Shown: positions 22,029-34,330 of the stretch, in pieces
Layout: the number at the start of each line of letters is the position of its first letter
How positions within the stretch are numbered: the stretch's first letter is position 1
The notes under the pieces: generated by a model
Seen by the model: only the letters and a program-made list of their open reading frames with translations
Databases searched by the model: none
What the model was told of the DNA's origin: nothing
Source of the DNA: Bostrychus sinensis
Lineage: Eukaryota; Chordata; Actinopteri; Gobiiformes; Eleotridae
Direction: 5' to 3'
Length of the DNA stretch: 64,000 nt
NCBI GenBank assembly: GCA_020698575.1
Contig: CM036242.1
Span: forward strand, 10,861,624-10,925,623
Program-made: the position numbers and the translations under genes

Positions 22029-22310
22029 CATAAACGACTTTGGGAAGCCTAATGATCTTTGATTTTTGCATTTTTATTTTATACAATCATAAACGACTTT
22101 GGGAAGTCTGATCTCTGAATTTTAGTCTACACAACTTTATATGACTTTGTATAACTTTCATGTTATGTTTTTTTTTCTCATACGATCATAAATGACTAAA
22201 AGGAGATCTAAAGATTTTTTATTTTTAGTTTATATGACTATAAACGACTCTGCGAGGTCGTGAAATTATGTTTTTTTTTATAAAAATCATAAATTACTAT
22301 GTGTTGAAAT
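22029..22310. repeat. degenerate minisatellite
   Basis: ATCATAAACGACTTTGGGAAG recurs in drifting form at about 22029, 22088, 22186, 22239 and 22288, spaced 49-98 bp. Confidence 0.65.
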
Positions 22311-22523
22311 TGGTCACTTTGGTCTTGGATTATCTGTGTGGGGTCTTGAAGATGGGGGAGGGAGGTGAATATTGAGAGCAGGTGTGTGTGGTTGAATGGA
22401 TGTGTTTGGAACTGTGCTGTTACACTAATCTTTTTCTATTTGCTCTGCTGTTATTATTTTGAATTTAAGTTGAGGACCCCCAAGAAAACAAGATGGTTCA
22501 TCACAGGGGGCTATTCCTCCTCC

Positions 22524-22575
<52 letters not shown>
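22524..22575. repeat. (TAA)n microsatellite
   Basis: About 17 perfect TAA units. It gives rise to the poly-Ile and poly-Leu frames on the two strands, which are not genes. Confidence 0.95.
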
Positions 22576-22576
<1 letters not shown>

Positions 22577-23889
22577 TCAGCCCAGAATTATAGTGTCCAC
22601 TCTCAGCCACTACCATGTTTAGTTATTGCCACTGTGACAGGCACCTTAGGCTTTACAGCCCAAGCTTTGTGTAATCAGATGATCAATGCCAAGTTAGCCC
22701 AATTGACTGAATCTCTAACTTGTTTAAAATGTATTGTGTTCTTTTGTTGATTCTGACCAAGGCAAGTGAGACATTATTGGATTTTTATCAATTTTGAATG
22801 TAAAGAGTAAGCTTTGAATATCCAGTTGTGTTGTCTTCATTTAATATTTAATACATGTGTGGGTGAGTTGATTGTTATATTGTTATATTTTTTCCATCCA
22901 GTTGAATTGCTTCAATAAAAAGTTCATGAAGGCCATGTGTGTGAATGTCTCTATTCACACTCAACTTCAAATTATTGAATCTTGCCTCAAAGAGTCGGAG
23001 GCCACATTAGATTGCTTTCATGCTACATGACATTGAAGTGATCAACTTTTCAGAAGAGAACGTTGTGCATATAATGCTTACCATTACTTCTAATAGTCTA
23101 TGTAGCTGGAGGTTATTCTTATAAACTGACCCCAGATTCAAAAGATGACTACAGTGTCTGAAAAGTCCTCAGTTTCTAACAAGGATTCTGGTTATGTTGA
23201 AACTACAATGAAAACCCAATTATGAGACCTTCTTTCAAATGCATTCACAATAGAGTGGATTGTTACACACAATAGTTGTACACTTTTTTGTAAAACTTTT
23301 CCCTCCCTACTTCCTTCCTCCCTGTTAACATTTGTCATAGGTCATTAATCTGTTATTGTACTGTCGTTGAGTGTTTCTGTGTTCTTAGATTGCAAAAGAA
23401 AAACACATTGATCCTTGAATTAAATGAAGTCTCTTCTCCTCATATATTGCACCCACGTGCCTTCAAAATACTGACCAGATTCTCCAGACAATAGTGCTAT
23501 AGACAATAGGCAATAGTGTCTTGTTAAATTTTATTTGTTTGCACCTTTCAGAACACACACAAAAAACAGATACATAAGAACGCAGATACATAAAACAACA
23601 TTACACTCACATGCTGTCCCCTCTATAGGCCATATACAGTATTTGAAAAGTGAGACTGTAGGCCTGATATTATATGAAATCTAATATGCAAAATAAAAGA
23701 GTAAAATTGTTTATGTATGCGTTATTTGCTGCAAGTTGGTGTTATTTATGTTGTGAACATTGTGAGCCTTTTGAGCATGTGCAAGTGTACATGCTGTGAC
23801 CATTAGCAGTGTGTTGATGATATCTTATGTGAATGCTACTGTCTGTTGCAGTCTGATCTTGCTTTTGGATGCTTATTGCAGTGTTGTTG
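22576..23889. other. intergenic, no gene seen
   Basis: AT-rich; no recognised repeat or exon. Confidence 0.45.
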
Positions 23890-24050
23890 TCAAGTCTCCA
23901 GTTTTCATGGCAAGTCCGCGTCACTAAAAATAATCTGAATTATGTCCATGGCAAGTCGCTAGCACTTCAAGTTGGAATCCAAGTCCGAATCAACAGGTCC
24001 AACTTAAGTTAAAAGTCCATTAGAGGCAAGTCCAAGTCCGAGAGTGACCT
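23890..24050. repeat. AAGTCC-rich repeat block
   Basis: Repeated CAAGTC, CAAGTCC and GGCAAGTCCAAGTCCGAGAG words; the same word set recurs at 29650-29880 and 30600-30760. Confidence 0.55.
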
Positions 24051-24329
24051 CATATCAATAATAATAATATAAGGATCGGATTTATATATCTCTTTACATT
24101 ACTCCATTATTCATTCACTCCACAGTCGTACATGGGTGGCGATAAGCTACTTCTGTCTGTCCTTTCTGATGGGTACGTGCCTATGTTCCCGGTTACCTAT
24201 ATGTTCTCCAGTACCTATGTTCCCTGATAGGTACTTGCACATTCTGGTAAGTCCTGATGTTCCCTAACCCTAGCCCTTACCTTAATGTTCTTTGGGAAAC
24301 ATAGGTAATGAGGAACACTGACTTCCTAT

Positions 24330-24515
24330 CCAAACACCACAAAACACACCACCACAATCGCACACACATTCATACATCAGTGCTACAGACACTGGAGCCA
24401 AAGTGTCCTGCTCAAGGACCCAACGGACAGTATGTACTGAGGGGAAAAGGGTTTGAACTGCCAGCCTTGAAGTTAGTTGGTGACCTGCTCTACCTCCTGT
24501 GCCACTGCTGATAAT
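24330..24515 (-). repeat. tRNA-derived SINE, reverse orientation
   Basis: On the minus strand: GTGGCACAGGAGGTAGAGCAGG, then GGCAGTTCAAACCC (B box), then GTCCTTGAGCAGGACACTTTGG. This is the head of the SINE seen at 57235. Confidence 0.65.
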
Positions 24516-24619
24516 CGACTCCAGTCACGAGTCTCAAAAGGCCTCATGTTATGAAAGTGATGCTGGTGGTTCTCTATCAATTTGCATAACTCACCTATAT
24601 CCTACATTATCCCTTATAG

Positions 24620-25157
24620 CAGTGTTTCCCAATCAGGGGTACGGGAACCCATAGGGGTGCGCAAGCACATTGCAGGGGGTATCTATTTCATAATTTATAT
24701 TTGTCGAGATAAGAAATTATTTGAAATCTTTTCATATTGAACTATTAAAACTTGAAATAGTTGTGAAAAGTGTCCTATTGACTGAAGAAAAGAAGGTCCA
24801 GCTGCTGAAGATTTTTTTTTTAATATTAATAAACTAAAATGTTTAGGTTTATATTTTGTATAATATTCATTTAATATTCCTATTATTATATGTTTTTTTA
24901 TTGGAGTAAATGTATGAATTTAAGATTATTATTTGTTTTGAACCTAAAATATATTGTGAAATTAATAATTTCTTTAAAAGTTTAAAGACAGACAGTAATT
25001 TTCTTTTTTATTTATTTATTTATTTTTTGTATAAAAATGCTGAAGAATTAGCATGTACAAAAAAGTAAGTATAATATGGCCCAGATATACAGTATATGAC
25101 CATTTCACTCAAAAGTCTGGGGGTACCCAAGAAGACAAAAAAGGTTGGGAACCACTG
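24620..25157. mobile_element. hAT MITE, 538 bp
   Basis: CAGTGTTTCCCAATCAGGGG at the left and GGTTGGGAACCACTG at the right are inverted hAT-type ends. Flanks CCTTATAG and CCTTAAAT match at 6 of 8 positions. Relatives: 50938-52217 and 55111-55672. Confidence 0.8.
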
Positions 25158-26215
25158 CCTTAAATTGTCAGCCACATTTTGGCTCCAGTTGCTTGTATGA
25201 AAATGTCTCCTTTAAATAATCAAACAAGACATGCTACTGTGTCTGTTTGTCCTCTTACACAGGTTAGAAGTTCACCACATCGACTTCCTGTGATGTACAG
25301 TATCTACATTTGTACCTACAGCCGGGTTAACGACCTATTGACTTCCATGTAATGTCCGAAATTATTACCGCTCGCCTAATTGTTAGAGGAAAGTAAACGG
25401 GCAAAAACAACCACTTGCCATTTCCGAGTGTGATTAATGCCTCCAGCAGCACTGCCCTCTTGATGAAAGGAGAAGGATCTATATGGCACTTTGTCAGACA
25501 CTCTCTCCCAGGGCTTGACATTAGGGCCGAGTTGCTCAAGGGCCAAACCTGGATGCAGCCTCGTCAGCAATCCACAATATCAGAAATCAAAGTCCTGACT
25601 TAGCTGGGAGGCAAGAGTGAAAGAGGAAGGCCAGCATTCACTGTCTTGTAATTAAAAGCCATTTTATCAGCCCTCCTCTCTCGTCAGGTGGATCTTTGCT
25701 TGCTATTGACAGGCTGCTTAGCACAAAGTGAGCTCAGTTTAACTCTAAATATACAAGCCACACTTATTTAACTTTCTCAGCAAAGTGGGGGAAACAGGTA
25801 AGTAAAACAGTTCGATCAAACCAAAGATGACAGCTTTACAATAATTTACAATTGACTACTTTGATGCTTTTATTTTGAAGATATTGAGATATTGTGATTT
25901 TTTTTTTAAATGTCATTAGTTTAAGGCTAATGATTCTTGGAGCTTTGATGTTTACTGATGAATGAGCCAAAGTCAGCACAGGCTTTTCACTGTAATGCTG
26001 ATTTAGAAGATCTGGAAATACGATTTGTCTGCCAGTTCAGCATTGACTGTTCCAGCATGTATTGACTGCTACCCGGTTGCTTTTTTTGCTTCTAAATGGT
26101 AATTATTCAAAAAAGAGACGTGCTTGTGGCTTGAAGTCTTATTTACTTGTTAACAGAACTTCAAATAACTTACAACACTCTCTTTACTTTAGTTTTAGAG
26201 TGTGTATCCTGTGGG
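25158..26215. other. intergenic, partly conserved-looking
   Basis: About 25330-25740 is non-repetitive and GC-richer, with TGATTAATGC and TTGTAATTAAAAG homeobox-like words. Overlapping frames on both strands show no protein family. Confidence 0.4.
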
Positions 26216-26580
26216 CACCTTCAGAAGGGTGTTTGAACATTATCCTGAGGAGACCCTAATGTCCTGGCATGAGCCTGAAGAGAACCCTAATATAATGTCT
26301 ATAGCTGATGCTTGGAGAGCCGTAGTATAATGTCTAGACATGATCCTGAGGGGACGCTAGTATAATGTCCGCACAATGATCCAGAGGGGGCTCTATAATG
26401 TCTAGATGTGATCGTAATGGGGAACCAAGTATAATTTCCAGACATGATCCTGAGGAGACTACAGTGTTCAAACTTGATCTTGAGGGGACTCTAGTGTAAT
26501 GTCTAAAAGTGATCCTGAGGTGACCATAGCATAATATCTGGACATGATCCTGAGGGGCCCTAATATAATGTCCAGATATT
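26216..26580. repeat. degenerate minisatellite, period about 35-60 bp
   Basis: Eight or more units around ATAATGTCTAGACATGATCC TGAGGGGAC, strongly drifted. The 109-codon minus frame 26334-26663 is this repeat, not a gene. Confidence 0.8.
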
Positions 26581-26799
26581 AGTACTGGTATCATGTGCAT
26601 CAGTATTGGAGTCCCACTGTATTTCACTTTTTCCACATTAAATGCTGTTACAACAGACATCAAAGTCTACAAAACACAACTAAATAACTGTAATATTCTT
26701 GACTTGTGTGGAGGCAAACTGCAGTCTCCTCTTCTGATCCCAACAGTAAGTAGCATTGGCCTCACACAAAATCTTGACCTGCCTTGAGTTGTACAACGA

Positions 26800-27450
26800 A
26801 CACCACCAGCCATCTGTCCAGGTACGTCTCAGTCAACACTCTGGCTGAAATAGAGCTACATCTCCTCAGCCTTGAAGCGCGCCGCCTGTTGTTTATTGAC
26901 ACTGCCAGACAGAGTCCCTGCCCGGATCAATACGCGGGCCTTCAACGCTCCACTCCAAATTGAGGTCAGGATATGTAGACGGGTTATGGCACTTCAGCAG
27001 ATATGAATTACTCTGGAGACCGCCGCCGTTTGTTACACCTGCTTTTAAAGTTCATCTCGGAGCTGACCTGTGATGAAGCGCAGGGTTGGAGAGTGCTAGA
27101 GTTATGAGGACCAATATATACGAGGCATAGAGGAGGAAATGGATTGTGTGAATACTTCTCAGATCCCAGGGCAGCGCGCTTTTCCTGCCATTGACCGAGA
27201 TTCACATTCCCCTCTGAGGTCCCGTTTATGGCCGCGTGTTGTTTCTAATAAAGAGGAAATATAGCCACCTTCTTGACCTGCTCATACGGGGCATAGAGAA
27301 ATTTATGGGCCGTGTCTGTTCCACTAAACGTAGCCTGACATGACCATCACACCAGCGTCTTCTGCAGTTCTCTGTTGTGTCTTCTTTCATGTTGTGTAGC
27401 TTTATTGAATGAATGGCATGAGTACATGATACAGTGTGGTCAAATCCTCT
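26800..27450. other. GC-richer, non-repetitive block
   Basis: No transposon features, several CpGs (GAAGCGCGCCGCC, GGCAGCGCGC), no convincing exon in either strand. Candidate conserved non-coding DNA. Confidence 0.4.
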
Positions 27451-27515
27451 CAAGCACAGTGTCTTTGTAAAAACAAATCAGTATTTTGAAAGCACTTAAT
27501 AACTACAGACAGCTT

Positions 27516-27939
27516 TTAAAGGTCAATTGACATTTCTCCTCAAAAACAAGCCCAGAGTGATATTTTGTTTTATTCTCGCATGTTTGAGTAATCCTGTATG
27601 CTGAGGCGCTACCCTTCTCGGGAGCTGAAAACGCTTGGTTACACCTTTCTAAATATAGACACGTGAAACCCAGCCCTAAAGCACACACACGCCACCTGGA
27701 CTCATTCTGATAATTTCAGTGCTGAAACCTCCATCACTACAAAACAGACTTGTCTATCTGTTAGCCTTATGTTGCTAATAGCTGTGCTAATTAGCCATTT
27801 TATCATGTTCCATCTATTCCCCGCCTTTCAGTACAAGCAGTCAAAGATTCTCCTCTCATGTCTGAAATGTCTGATATCCCCCCAACTTTATTTTAAGTTA
27901 AAAAATGTGAAATGTTGATGATATGTCTGTGCCCTTTAA
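27516..27939. mobile_element. TTAA-bounded MITE, copy 2
   Basis: TTAAAGGTCAATTGACAT at the left, ATATGTCTGTGCCCTTTAA at the right. The inside has GTTTGAGTAATCCTGTATGC and TTGCTAATAGCTGTGCTAAT, also in copies 3-5. Confidence 0.7.
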
Positions 27940-28364
27940 CCAAACATATTCGATCTCTAGTAGGTGAATTAAATGGATGTGGATTAAACTTTGCAATTCA
28001 AGACATACGAATTAGAAAACAGAACATGATGCCAACATACTCTGCATTGCCTTAGCCTCCTTCCAAAAGCTTGGTTCATATAAACATAATCTAGCCATTT
28101 ACAGCAGCGGCTTTTGGTCTCCAAATTTTATTCTTAAAATGGAGAATATAAGGGCACACAAAGCATCCAGATGTGCCAGATTTTGCCAAATCATATTGTC
28201 TGATGGTTAAGTTATATGGTTAAGCTTTGGTTTTGAAGATGTGCTTTTACTAAACACTGTAAACTTTTGATTGAAGGAGAGATGCTAAACAAAAATATTT
28301 TCTCAATTCACCATATCACATCATATCACTAAAAAATATACATAATCCAGCATATATTAGAATC

Positions 28365-28830
28365 TTAAAGGTCAATATTATGTTTTTTCAGACTTTCTGA
28401 AATAGTTAAACACCTCTACATTAGTATTACACATTTCATAACTTAAAATGAAAATGTCTTCTTTTGGAGAGCTGTTACTTGCAGAAAACAGTTGGACGCT
28501 TGGAGCATAAAATGGCTATTTAGCTCTGCTATTAGCAACATGATGATAAGTGATTGATAAATCAGGTGAAGTAACGGCAATTTAAGCAATTAAATTCTGA
28601 GAGTTTGAGGCTGTAGGCTTTAGAAACAAGCAGGAGCATTTTCTGGTTGCATGTGTCTACCCAGAGTGGTGAGACAGAGCTTTTCCGATTGTTAGAAGAG
28701 GACAGGCTGAGCAAACAGGATTACTCAAACAAGCATGAATGAAACAAAATACTACTCCATGTTTTTGAGGTGGAAACAGCATTATAACATGGTTATAAGG
28801 CTCAAAAAAGTTGATTTAGGGGACCTTTAA
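28365..28830. mobile_element. TTAA-bounded MITE, copy 3 (inverted)
   Basis: TTAAAGGTCAATATTATG at the left, GATTTAGGGGACCTTTAA at the right; reverse complement of copy 2 inside (GATTACTCAAACAAGCATGA). Confidence 0.75.
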
Positions 28831-29649
28831 GGCTCTTGCCACATGAATTAAAAATGTATAAAATAAATACACTACAGCTTACTGAATTTTAAGTTCAGGA
28901 AAAAACAAAAAACAAATCTTATCTTTCCTACTGCAGGAGTGTAAAGCTACCACCAGCCACCACCATCACATTCATGGGGGTGTATTTATTGTTACTATTG
29001 CTACTTCTAAATGTCCAAATATAGTGAATAATTCATAACCTCGACCCAACTTGAGTGGCTGCGGAATGACATCATAGTGGAAACCCAAACTGTGCTGTAC
29101 CAACCCAGCCGGTACTGTACTGTGCAGACTGGAATGTTTGTAAGGCAAAATGTTTTCTGTAGTTATCTGTAACCAAACGAGACAGATACACAGCCCAGGG
29201 GGAGCTAAATGTAAACAAACTGTAACTAAACAAGAGGCAGCCTACACCAGCGCTGTAATCGTATATACACGTTAAGGCTGACCTCTGTCTAACCACACAC
29301 GACTGGGGAGTCCAGTGTCGGGTGGCCTGTTTGTCAGCTGAAATATTCATCAAACACATCAACGGAAAGTCTGGCTGTCTTTTCAAGCGACAACTAGAGC
29401 TCAATAATTAATAAAGAGTGAGGTAAATGACTGGGGTGGTCCTCCTGTGCATGTTACTGATGCTTTTGACCTTTGGTGTGTGAAAGGACGCAGCATGGTC
29501 AGATGGTCAGATTGCATACATACAGACCAATACAATCATCTGAAGAGTATGAAGTATATTATTGGTTTTCTTTTATTTATGAATATATTTATATTATGAA
29601 TGATTGCAGAACAGTTTTACAGTGTTAAGGTAGCTCCTGACAGTGTTGT
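28831..29649. other. intergenic with old hAT-like scrap
   Basis: GTGGAAACCCAAACTGTGC...GGTACTGTACTGTGC at about 29075-29130 is like the end of a known teleost MITE type; no partner end found. No gene seen. Confidence 0.4.
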
Positions 29650-29880
29650 AATCAAGTCACCATCTCTCAAGTCTAAATCCCAGTCGCATAGGACTAGTCG
29701 AGTCTGAGTGATTTGCTTTTATAGTGCCAGTCAGAGTCCAAGTCAGAGTCATCAATGTGCAAGTCTGTGTCCAAGTCATTAGAATAAAGTCTGAGTCACC
29801 AAAAGAAACATCAAAGTCAAGTTTAAGTTGAGTCAATATCACCTGAAAGTCCAAGTCTCGAGTCCAGCAGGGACGTGTCC
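29650..29880. repeat. AAGTCC-rich repeat block
   Basis: CAAGTCA, AGTCCAAGTCAGAGTC and similar words throughout; continues in style at 30600-30760 on the other side of a SINE. Confidence 0.65.
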
Positions 29881-30084
29881 AGGGGTGCTCCCTCTGAAGT
29901 GTCCTAAATGCACATTATATTGTAAATTTGTTTTAAGGCTTTTTCCAGCATTAAAAAGGGGTAAGAGATAATTATCATGTTTACAGAGATGATTTCAGAG
30001 TTATTTTTAACAGTTATTTTTAAAATAAGTCCAAGTCAGTTTACATCAAAATGTCTCATGTACCCTCCAGCAAAAAGTCTGGCC

Positions 30085-30450
30085 CCAAAGTTTTTTTAGT
30101 CTTGACTTCACACAGGGAGGACACTGTGGCTCTTGCCTCCCAGCATGGAGACCGTGGGTTCGATCCTTGGGCCAGCCAACACACAAACTCTCTGGGGGGA
30201 GTTTGCAGGTACTCCCTTTTCGGAGTAGCTGGCTTTCTACTACTGTCCAAAGACATGCATGTGAGAACTGGACACTATAAATTGCCCCTTAGTCAATGAA
30301 TGTGAGAGTGAATGGTTGTCGGTCTGTGTATGTTTCTGTGTCAGCCCTGTGACTAGCTGGCCTCTGTCCAGAGTGTACCCCGCCTAAGGCCCAAAGTTAC
30401 TAGGATATGCTCCAGTCACCTTTGACCCCTAACAGGAATAAGCAGAAGAA
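30085..30450 (+). mobile_element. tRNA-derived SINE with L2-like tail
   Basis: Degenerate tRNA-like head with GTGGGTTCGATCC (B box), then GTCCAAAGACATGCATG, CAGCCCTGTGACTAGCTGG and a tail GGATATGCTCCAGTCACC...GGAATAAGCAGAAGAAG. Same layout as 48620 and 51659. Confidence 0.85.
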
Positions 30451-30599
30451 GACACTGTACCTACTACTATTAAACTCTAAACAGTATTTAGGCACTAATA
30501 TGTTATGCATATATACAGAGATATATTCTGCACGTGACTGTGTCTCGAGAGCAGCATCTACCATAGGATCAGGTCTGTGTTTCAGGGCGAGTCCATGGT

Positions 30600-30760
30600 G
30601 CACAAGTGTGAGTCCAAGTCCAAGTCATCAATGTTCAAGTCTGAGACATCAGCATGAACTTGGAGTCAAGTCACAAGTAATTTTTCCTCAGAAATATCGA
30701 GTCAGAGTCAAAAGTCACAAGTGTTGAAAATGAGGCCAATGACTCGACTCGAATCAGAGT
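30600..30760. repeat. AAGTCC-rich repeat block
   Basis: GAGTCCAAGTCCAAGTCATC and GAGTCAAGTCACAAGT; third block of this kind. Confidence 0.6.
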
Positions 30761-30821
30761 CCAGGAGTCTGTTTACCTTGAATATTTTTTTATGCATGAA
30801 AAATGGAGGCAATGGTAAAGA

Positions 30822-30895
30822 TATGGTGCCCAGACCTGGAATCAAAAGTTATAGTTCAGGTGTCAATGTTCTTTCCATTGAACCACACTGCCCTT
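30822..30895 (-). repeat. tRNA-like SINE head, reverse
   Basis: Minus strand reads GTGGTTCAATGGAAAGAACATT ... CTTTTGATTCCAGGTCTGG, matching the head at 41722 (GCTTAATGGATAAAGCATT ... CAGTCCAGGTCTGG). Confidence 0.55.
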
Positions 30896-31849
30896 ATATC
30901 TCACAACAGTATTTCTTTTACTATCCTCCTGTGTCTTTGACCTTGCAATCCCCTGCAATGGTACAGAATGCTTTAAAATAATTTCTGGATGCAGACAATG
31001 TTTTAGACACACAAACATTACTTACCCCCTTATAGATTAATCTAAATCTGACCAACAAACAAATGAAACAAACAAACCAATACTGGCAAAAACATAACTT
31101 CCTTGGCCGAGATAATCAACAATAGAAAAGCAACCAAACATATGACTCTTATCATGAGTTCAAGTAAGGTGATCCAAAAGTATTTAAAAGTACTCAGATT
31201 GTGTCACTCCCTGTTGCTGGAATGCGTAACTAATTACACTTTCTAACCAGTGATTAGTGCTTGTACTGTGCTTGAATACTAATTCTGAGTAAACCTCCCT
31301 TCACAGTTTATAGCAATTTCCAAACTTGATCCTTTGTTGACTCAGTGGAAACTCTTGGTAAGGCGGTGTTTGTTAGATGAGATGGTACATTCTACCATCA
31401 TAAATCCCTCTGTGATCTCAGAGTGAGAGCTGCTGTCAATCACTAGTGGATGACCAACGTTCATGTGGTTACTCTGCAGTTCAGTCCTTTGCTTTGGTGC
31501 CCGGTAATAGAGTTGAAGTAATTTACAGGAGGATTCATTGTGTTCTCTTTTCTGATTGCGTAATATTGTCTAAAATCTGTGAAACTGCTGTTTGGGGATA
31601 GTTGGTCTGAAAATTAAGAGAAGGCCAACAATGAGCTTGTTCTAATGTGTAGTTTATAATTTGAAATGTATACTGGTTTATGCTTTTTTCCTCATTGTCC
31701 CTAACTTGATATAGCCTATAACTTAAACAAAAAGTAAATCTAAATAAGGATGTCCATCTTATACACAGATTTATGAAATGATCAACAACTCTAAATCCTC
31801 TTAAGTAACTAATGTTCTTTGTTGTACCTCCTTATTTGTGTCCATTTAA
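30896..31849. other. intergenic, no gene seen
   Basis: AT-rich; no recognised repeat or exon. Confidence 0.4.
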
Positions 31850-32342
31850 CCTTTGCATTAGTATTTTACATTTTATAACTTAAAATAATGTGTATAAGTA
31901 TGGAAAACATCTTTTGGGGAGCTGATAATTTGACTTTTGCAGAGAATGCTTGGATTCGATGTCTGTCGCCCCCTGCTGGCAATGGTGGGGAATGGCCAGA
32001 ATGTGCTATTTAGCACAGCTATTAGCAACATGACGTTAACAGATAGATATATTAGCTTACTGGTTCATAGTGATGACAATTTATGCGCCAAAATTATCAG
32101 AGTCTGATGATGGTGTATTTGAAATGTACAGGAGCACTTCCTGGTTTCACGTGTGACGTGTTTACATAGAGCCGTGAGAGCGTTTTCAGATCTTTAGAAA
32201 AGATGGGCTCAGCATCGAGGATTACTCAAACAAGCATGAATGAAACTAAATACTACTCTGGGTATGTTTTTGAGGTAGTAACAACATTATAACATGACCT
32301 TAAAGCTTAAAAAAGTTGATTTAGCAGAATAAGACACCTTTA
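31850..32342. mobile_element. TTAA-bounded MITE, copy 4 (5' truncated)
   Basis: Shares GATTACTCAAACAAGCATGA and the TTTTTGAGGTAG...AACAACATTATAACATG region with copy 3, same orientation; ends GACACCTTTAA. The left end lacks the family terminus. Confidence 0.7.
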
Positions 32343-32589
32343 AGCTGCATTCTTTCATTGTTATCACCTGCACAAAATTCCAAACAGACAAAGTATGACA
32401 AACCTACTGTGTGTTTTTATTGAGCAAATCTGGGCAGCACGGAACGTATGTAGGTGTTAAATTCATAAGACAAGCTATTGTTTGTAAGCAATTCCAGTTG
32501 TGAACACACCGACCAAGCCTTCGGATACAAAATGCATCTACGTAAAAACTAATATTTATTTGAATAATACTAAATGTGACCCACATCAA

Positions 32590-33180
32590 GGGCCTGTTTA
32601 CACGACAACACTGGCTAGGAAAATGCAACAGTCATGCCGCCTTCGATTCAAAACACTGAGGTGACAATTAGTATGAGGAAACTATAGTACCTATATTTGT
32701 CCAGCAAATAGTGCTGCGGGCTCTGCAAATGCTCTACATCGGACAGTGAGTAAACAGCAGAGGAAATCATTGTTCCGTCTGCAACTTCCCAATAAGATCT
32801 TGTGGTTTTCTGGAGCCACTCTCATAAAGTCTTCAGTAAAAGTAAGTACTTGTAAACATATTACTGACAGTTGCTGGACCAGATGTGAATGTATGAGGTG
32901 TAAAAGCCTTCTAGTCTGCAAGTCAACCGGCAAACAGCCAATTATTGTTTGATTGGGGCTGTTATGTCATTGTTTTCAGTGAGTACAGTGTTTTCAAAGT
33001 TTACACAAGTGCGGAGCGGCTCTGAGCGACTCCCCACTATGAGACCAAAACACCTCTTCCAGCGTTTTCAAAAGACTGCAGATTCAGAAAACGGAAACCC
33101 TGTCCTTGTGTAAATGAAAGGCCAAACCGCAAACAAACCTTTGCGGATTCAGCAAAACGCGTTGTCATCTAAACAGCCCC
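32590..33180. mobile_element. non-autonomous DNA transposon, about 590 bp
   Basis: Left GGGCCTGTTTACACGACAAC and right GTTGTCATCTAAACAGCCCC are imperfect inverted ends. No matching target duplication seen. The frames at 32691-32952 lie inside and are not genes. Confidence 0.65.
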
Positions 33181-34058
33181 TAAAATAACATCATAATAAA
33201 CAAGACAAATAATTGTACATTCCTTAAACATTTATAGATATTCATTCATTTTTTTCCACTTTTTCTCTGTTATAGCCAGTCACACACACATTCACCTAAC
33301 ATGCATGTCATTTGGTGTGAGAGAGATCATAGTTGGCTAACCAAGGCTAACCACCACAATTGTAATGCTTTTAGTAAATGTGCACAAAAAAGATATCAAA
33401 AAGTATGGCCCACAATTGTTTGAATTTTTACCAATTTATTTAACTCTGATTTTGTGCATTCATAGTGTTTTCTACATATTTAATGGAATTTTAGTCATAT
33501 TATTTTGAATATAAGAAATGTCAATCTAATACAGTACGGATGTCTCTATTTGAGGTGCAGCTATCTGTTTGTCTTCATGCCTTACTCACGCTATCATAAT
33601 GAATATGTGTTATGAATTTCATCCATGTGTCCATTGCGTGTCTCATTGTGGAACATAACAAAGCCTTGGAAACACAACCTCGGGGGTCTTACCTGGACGT
33701 GGCACCCCCCCACTTTTTCATTAAAAACTGCCATGGTGCAGCTGGGGCTCCGTTACACCACAATGTGACAGAACTATACAAGGGCAAACATATGCGACCT
33801 GGGCCCAGCCTTCAAATGGGCTCCAATAGAAGGGGCCTTTGGTCGGCTCCATTCTACCACAAGTTTGAATGCAAATAGATTCAGGCCGTTTAACAATGAC
33901 TGGGCTATTGTTGCTGGCCTTGTTGTGGTGAAATGTCTAGGTTTGAAAAAGTCTGTTTAGATGAATTTACAAGGTTGTGGGAGAAACTAAGAAAGGCTAT
34001 GGATATGAGTTTCTGTTTGAAGAAAAGAGGTGATAAAATTAATGTAAAGTGTTAATAT
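33181..34058. other. intergenic, no gene seen
   Basis: The frame at 33612-33878 has no recognised similarity; about 33640-33880 is GC-richer and non-repetitive. Confidence 0.4.
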
Positions 34059-34330
34059 TAGGGCTGGGAAAATTATCGCGTTAACGCAATGCGTTGATTT
34101 ATTGATTTAATCACGTTCATTTCAATTGACGAATCGATTAATTTGATCACAACAAAAATATTACGACGACGCTGACAGAGGCAGCAACACGCCACGGGTC
34201 TTCCAGCGGGGCAGAAATGCACCGCGCGAGTGCAGAAGACGACACATTTACGTTTCCATCCATCAGGCGCATTCAAGATGAGCCAGACTTGCGCAGTTTC
34301 AATCAGTGTCGGTCTGTGGTCTATATATAT
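34059..34330. mobile_element. hAT-like element, 5' part
   Basis: TAGGGCTGGGAAAATTATCG then CGTTAACGCAATGCG and TAATCACGTT: the usual start of a teleost hAT MITE. The other end was not found; it stops near an AT microsatellite (34320-34350). Confidence 0.55.

Noticed and set aside
22425..22750. Poly-Leu (minus) and poly-Ile (plus) frames
   Set aside because: Both are translations of the (TAA)n microsatellite.
30158..30175. B-box GGGTTCGATCC as a tRNA gene
   Set aside because: No paired stems or anticodon arm; it is the head of a SINE.
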